Origin: Chitinophaga eiseniae
GTDB lineage: Bacteria; Bacteroidota; Bacteroidia; Chitinophagales; Chitinophagaceae
DNA: 64,000 bases
Assembly: GCF_900167135.1 (NCBI RefSeq)
Contig: NZ_FUWZ01000002.1
Coordinates: forward strand, 584,651 to 648,650
Reading direction: 5' to 3'
Under the pieces are notes generated by a model. The model was not told the origin of the DNA. It ran no database searches and saw nothing but the letters and a program-made list of their open reading frames with translations. This document shows, piece after piece, positions 61,475-64,000 of this stretch (positions are counted from its first letter, which is position 1; the number at the start of each line of letters is the position of its first letter). Position numbers and translations under genes: made by a program.

Positions 61475-62332
61475 CTATAATTGATATAACGGTTTGTAAA
61501 GCCCGTCCGACAGCTGTACCACTTCCTGGTGCAGCGCCTTCAGCCGCTCCACATTTGCTGTGATCGTCGCCCTGGATACGCATAAAGCGGCTTCCACTTT
61601 TTCCTGCAAATCAACCGGCAGCTTGCCGGCACCCTGTAATTGCGCCATCACTCTCTTATCTCCCAGCGGATAACGTTCGTTGATCGCAAACAATGCCGCC
61701 ATTATATTTTTCATCGCACGGGCCAGGCAACCAACCGTATTATACACATCCTGTTTCTCCGCAAAGCCGGCGGTTTGCCAGAGGGTGAAATCGGCCGACC
61801 ACAGCGATTCCCGGATGATCGTTTCCTTCAACGCCGGCGGGTACACCGATACCATTTCCTTCCACGCCGCCAATACGCCGGCAGGATCATATAAGGGCCG
61901 GCAAATATTGACTTCCGCCAGGTAGATGACAGAAGAAAAACCATAAGGAGGCTGCTGCTCAAAATGATTTTCCCACACGCCCCGCAGTGCTTTGTCAATG
62001 GTTTCCTGCACCTGCTGTATATTCCGGTATAAAAAATCCACCTTCCCCGCAGTTGTCATCGTCCATGCGCCACCATTCACCCAGGGCCCCCACTCGTAGA
62101 AGCCAGTCACCGTGGCAGGACTCACCGCATACCGCGCTACTGTGCTCCTGATATCTTCTATGCTATACGGCTTATCTGCATGATAGTAAATCCCGATATC
62201 CAGATCAGACTGATCTGATGCCATCCCTGCGGCATAAGAACCACCCAGCACAATAGCTGCCACCCCCTCCACCTTTTGCAGATCATTGGCGATTTGTGTT
62301 AATAGTTGTTGTTTATTTTCCGGTAAATGCAT
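61475..62332 (-). CDS. Nucleotidyltransferase-domain protein
   Basis: The protein of 285 residues has a minimal nucleotidyltransferase core: AAIVLGGSYAAGMASDQSDL, where GGS and D-x-D of the metal site are complete, followed by DIGIYYHAD. The C-terminal two thirds are helical (DUF4111-like), with no recognised partner. Antibiotic adenylyltransferases and toxin-like enzymes both have this pattern; neither can be preferred. The gene is encoded 9 bp downstream of the next gene on the same strand. Confidence 0.82.
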   Translation of the reverse strand: MHLPENKQQLLTQIANDLQKVEGVAAIVLGGSYAAGMASDQSDLDIGIYYHADKPYSIEDIRSTVARYAVSPATVTGFYEWGPWVNGGAWTMTTAGKVDFLYRNIQQVQETIDKALRGVWENHFEQQPPYGFSSVIYLAEVNICRPLYDPAGVLAAWKEMVSVYPPALKETIIRESLWSADFTLWQTAGFAEKQDVYNTVGCLARAMKNIMAALFAINERYPLGDKRVMAQLQGAGKLPVDLQEKVEAALCVSRATITANVERLKALHQEVVQLSDGLYKPLYQL

Positions 62333-62341
62333 GATTACTGG

Positions 62342-63091
62342 TTAATTAATTAACTGACCGGACAGCCAACATTCCACCTGGATGATCTCACCAATTACCG
62401 GCGGCTTTTCGAAAAATCCGGCATCCGCCACCACATCTATCCCTCCGCCGAGTGTGTCTACCAGCAGCACATAGAAGATTTGCCCCGTCAGGGCATTCCT
62501 CCTGCCTTCCACCTGTTGGATAGTACCCGTAAAAAAACCAAACGCCTCCGGAGTGGCAGGTTTTCCTTCGTCAGATCCCGAAAACAATCCGCTGGGAATA
62601 AATGACTGTACCGCAAACCTGGGTTCTTTTGTTTGTGCAGCGTCGAAGGCCGCTTCGTCTTCATACAGCTGCACATCCTGTGCAAAAGCAGTCAGCTGAA
62701 TTTCAACATCGGCAGGAAAGGACACCGGCTCCAGCGCTTTGAAATCAGGCACGTCGAATACAAAAGGATAAAGCCCGCTTTCCGGCTGCTGTTGCTCCGC
62801 CGGTGCAGCCCAGGCGTAAAAACCACCGTCCAGCGGGTTCTCCGGCCTTTCTACAGTGGCGGTCAGACAAACCTTCCTCCGGCTGTTTCCTTTGTAGTGC
62901 GGATTTGCGCCAATACATTCGTTCGCGTTATTGAGCTGAATCCACAGCTCCGCACCCGATTCATCCGCATACACGGCATAAGTCCCGCCATTCACCCTGA
63001 TGAGCGTGCTTTCATGATACGTCTTCTCCAGCAAGTCCTGAAATTCTTCTTCCGTGTTAATATCAAAACCGATGTCTGAAAAGTTGCTCAT
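62342..63091 (-). CDS. Hypothetical protein
   Basis: This 249-residue cytoplasmic protein is not recognised. It is acidic, with beta-rich segments (LIRVNGGTYAVYADESGAEL, then KVCLTATVERPENPLDGGF) and a C-terminal part (SFIPSGLFSGSDEG and FFTGTIQQVEGRRNALTGQI) that could form a second small beta-domain. It lies 9 bp upstream of the nucleotidyltransferase gene, so the two form a unit. No catalytic motif is visible. Confidence 0.75.
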   Translation of the reverse strand: MSNFSDIGFDINTEEEFQDLLEKTYHESTLIRVNGGTYAVYADESGAELWIQLNNANECIGANPHYKGNSRRKVCLTATVERPENPLDGGFYAWAAPAEQQQPESGLYPFVFDVPDFKALEPVSFPADVEIQLTAFAQDVQLYEDEAAFDAAQTKEPRFAVQSFIPSGLFSGSDEGKPATPEAFGFFTGTIQQVEGRRNALTGQIFYVLLVDTLGGGIDVVADAGFFEKPPVIGEIIQVECWLSGQLIN

Positions 63092-63175
63092 AATAATTTC
63101 CGTTTAAAGCGGGAAAGGTACAAAGTAGCACACAATCCCGGAAGACAATTTTGCTGTAACGCTGTTTTAAATTTT

Positions 63176-63206
63176 TAATTAATTATTGTTTTACAATAAT
63201 TAATTA
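63176..63206. promoter_or_regulatory. Operator dyad of the DUF2975-XRE operon
   Basis: TAATTAATTATTGT (63176-63189) and its exact complement (63193-63206) flank a TTT centre. The right arm ends just before a TATTTTTG element (63208-63215, TAnnTTTG class), while TTG at 63186-63188 gives a 19-bp spacing for the upstream promoter element. The dyad therefore covers the promoter and could bind the XRE product of the operon. Confidence 0.7.
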
Positions 63207-63241
63207 TTATTTTTGGTGTATCAATTTAAATTCCCGGTAAA

Positions 63242-63760
63242 ATGCGTCGTACCAAAATCATCTCGAAAATATTGTTCTACATCAGCAGGGCGCTGGCCCT
63301 GGGCTACCTGTTAATGATCATCTATGCCGTTATTTGTTTGCTGACCGGATGGAATGTACGGCCCACAGCAGGGAGAGCGGCGTTCGTTGACATCCTGTTT
63401 CCCTTTACCAGCAGCCCCTTTCTGATCATTGATACCGCCCCCACCTACATCATTTTTTCTTTCCTGTTGCCACTGGTGCTCTACAGCCTTTTTTTCTGGC
63501 TGGCATCGGAAGTATTCAAAGTATTTCACCAGCCCAGGCTGTTTTCTTCACAGAACGTCATCCACCTGCGGCGATTTTATATTTTCAATGTGTTCATACC
63601 CGGTGCGGCGGCCTTGCTGTCAAGGCCTTTCACAGAAATAGGAAAAGACGTCTGGTTGTTGGTCATCGTTCATTTTTTCCTGGGCATCTTCATCTATTTC
63701 CTGGCCGCGATCTTCACACAGGGCTTACAATTACAAAAAGAACAGGACTTATTTATATAG
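63242..63760 (+). CDS. DUF2975 family membrane protein
   Basis: This 172-residue protein has four hydrophobic helices typical of DUF2975 (ISRALALGYLLMIIYAVICL, PTYIIFSFLLPLVLYSLFFW, FYIFNVFIPGAAALLSRPFT, LVIVHFFLGIFIYFLAAIFT). The family is nearly always encoded with a small XRE regulator, as here, where the regulator starts 2 bp after its stop. Its role is unknown; it is probably controlled by the regulator. Confidence 0.92.
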   Translation: MRRTKIISKILFYISRALALGYLLMIIYAVICLLTGWNVRPTAGRAAFVDILFPFTSSPFLIIDTAPTYIIFSFLLPLVLYSLFFWLASEVFKVFHQPRLFSSQNVIHLRRFYIFNVFIPGAAALLSRPFTEIGKDVWLLVIVHFFLGIFIYFLAAIFTQGLQLQKEQDLFI

Positions 63761-63762
63761 TT

Positions 63763-63972
63763 ATGCCAATTATCGTAAACATCGACGTAATGCTTGCCAA
63801 ACGAAAAATGCAAAGCAAAGAATTGGCAGAGAGGCTGGGCATCACCCCGGCAAATTTATCGATACTGAAAACCGGAAAGGCCAAAGGCATCCGTTTTGAC
63901 ACCCTCGAAGCGATCTGCCAGATCCTCGACTGTCAGCCCGGCGACATCCTGGAATACAGACCAGAAGCATAA
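63763..63972 (+). CDS. XRE/Cro-type helix-turn-helix regulator (YozG-like)
   Basis: This 69-residue DNA-binding protein consists almost entirely of a Cro/C1-type helix-turn-helix (MQSKELAERLGITPANLSIL with recognition helix, then KAKGIRFDTLEAICQILDCQ and PGDILEYRPEA). Small partners like this repress their DUF2975 operon. The dyad at 63176-63206 is the natural binding site. It ends 28 bp from the window edge. Confidence 0.94.
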   Translation: MPIIVNIDVMLAKRKMQSKELAERLGITPANLSILKTGKAKGIRFDTLEAICQILDCQPGDILEYRPEA

Positions 63973-64000
63973 TGCATCCATATCATACGCTCAAAAAAGG

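Overview
The window is a chromosomal segment from a member of the Bacteroidota, most probably a Chitinophaga-like member of the Chitinophagaceae. The support is: two SusC/SusD outer-membrane pairs, a type IX secretion (Por) C-terminal tail on a secreted LamG protein, promoters of the TAnnTTTG type, many lipoproteins with Bacteroidota-style lipoboxes, and the families DUF885, DUF1080, YceI, DinB and FtsX/MacB permease typical of these genomes. No rRNA, CRISPR array, insertion sequence or prophage was seen. One tRNA (Pro, anticodon TGG) is present.

Layout. 1-3.0 kb: housekeeping genes on the minus strand (scpB with a very long acidic Asp-Glu repeat tail cut by the window edge, atpG, a DJ-1/PfpI protein). 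3.0-14.9 kb: a carbohydrate region with a susC/susD pair, a two-domain DUF1080 protein, a DUF885 peptidase-like lipoprotein and a Tat-exported Gfo/Idh/MocA oxidoreductase. Three of these transcription units carry near-identical LacI-family-type operators (core TGCAAnCGnTTG), which suggests one regulon. An AbiEi/AbiEii-like type IV toxin-antitoxin pair with a four-half-site nested dyad upstream sits inside this region. 14.9-17.3 kb: a hypothetical protein, a TauE/SafE permease and an MmcQ/YjbR protein.

17.3-27.2 kb: a complete ebo gene cluster (eboA to eboF), the conserved but poorly understood metabolite-traffic cluster. It is split into eboABC and eboDEF by an oppositely oriented TPR histidine kinase / NarL-type response regulator pair. 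27.5-34.3 kb: a second susC/susD pair followed by a lipoprotein that joins a cytochrome-c-like haem motif to FG-GAP repeats.

34.8-46.5 kb: mixed small operons (TMEM220-DinB, an SDR, a second DinB, MarR-DoxX-YceI with two matching palindromes, an RhlE-type helicase, a second YceI, DUF4184-DUF1697, an ECF sigma factor with a membrane partner, a serine hydrolase, a glycerophosphodiesterase). 46.5-47.0 kb: a GC-rich, hairpin-dense stretch of unknown nature just upstream of an OmpA-family lipoprotein. 47.6-64 kb: flavin reductase, beta-barrel protein, HExxH lipoprotein, esterase with PA14-like domain, T9SS cargo protein, tRNA-Pro, AraC and Crp regulators, an 800-residue FtsX/MacB permease, two GNATs, a decayed SDR pseudogene, a nucleotidyltransferase and a DUF2975-XRE operon with an autoregulatory-looking dyad.

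The strongest unexplained signals are the shared operator set of the 3-14 kb carbohydrate genes, the signalling pair embedded in the ebo cluster, the nested operator of the AbiE-like pair, and the structured stretch at 46.5-46.75 kb. All functional calls come from reading the sequence and recalling families; no searches were run.
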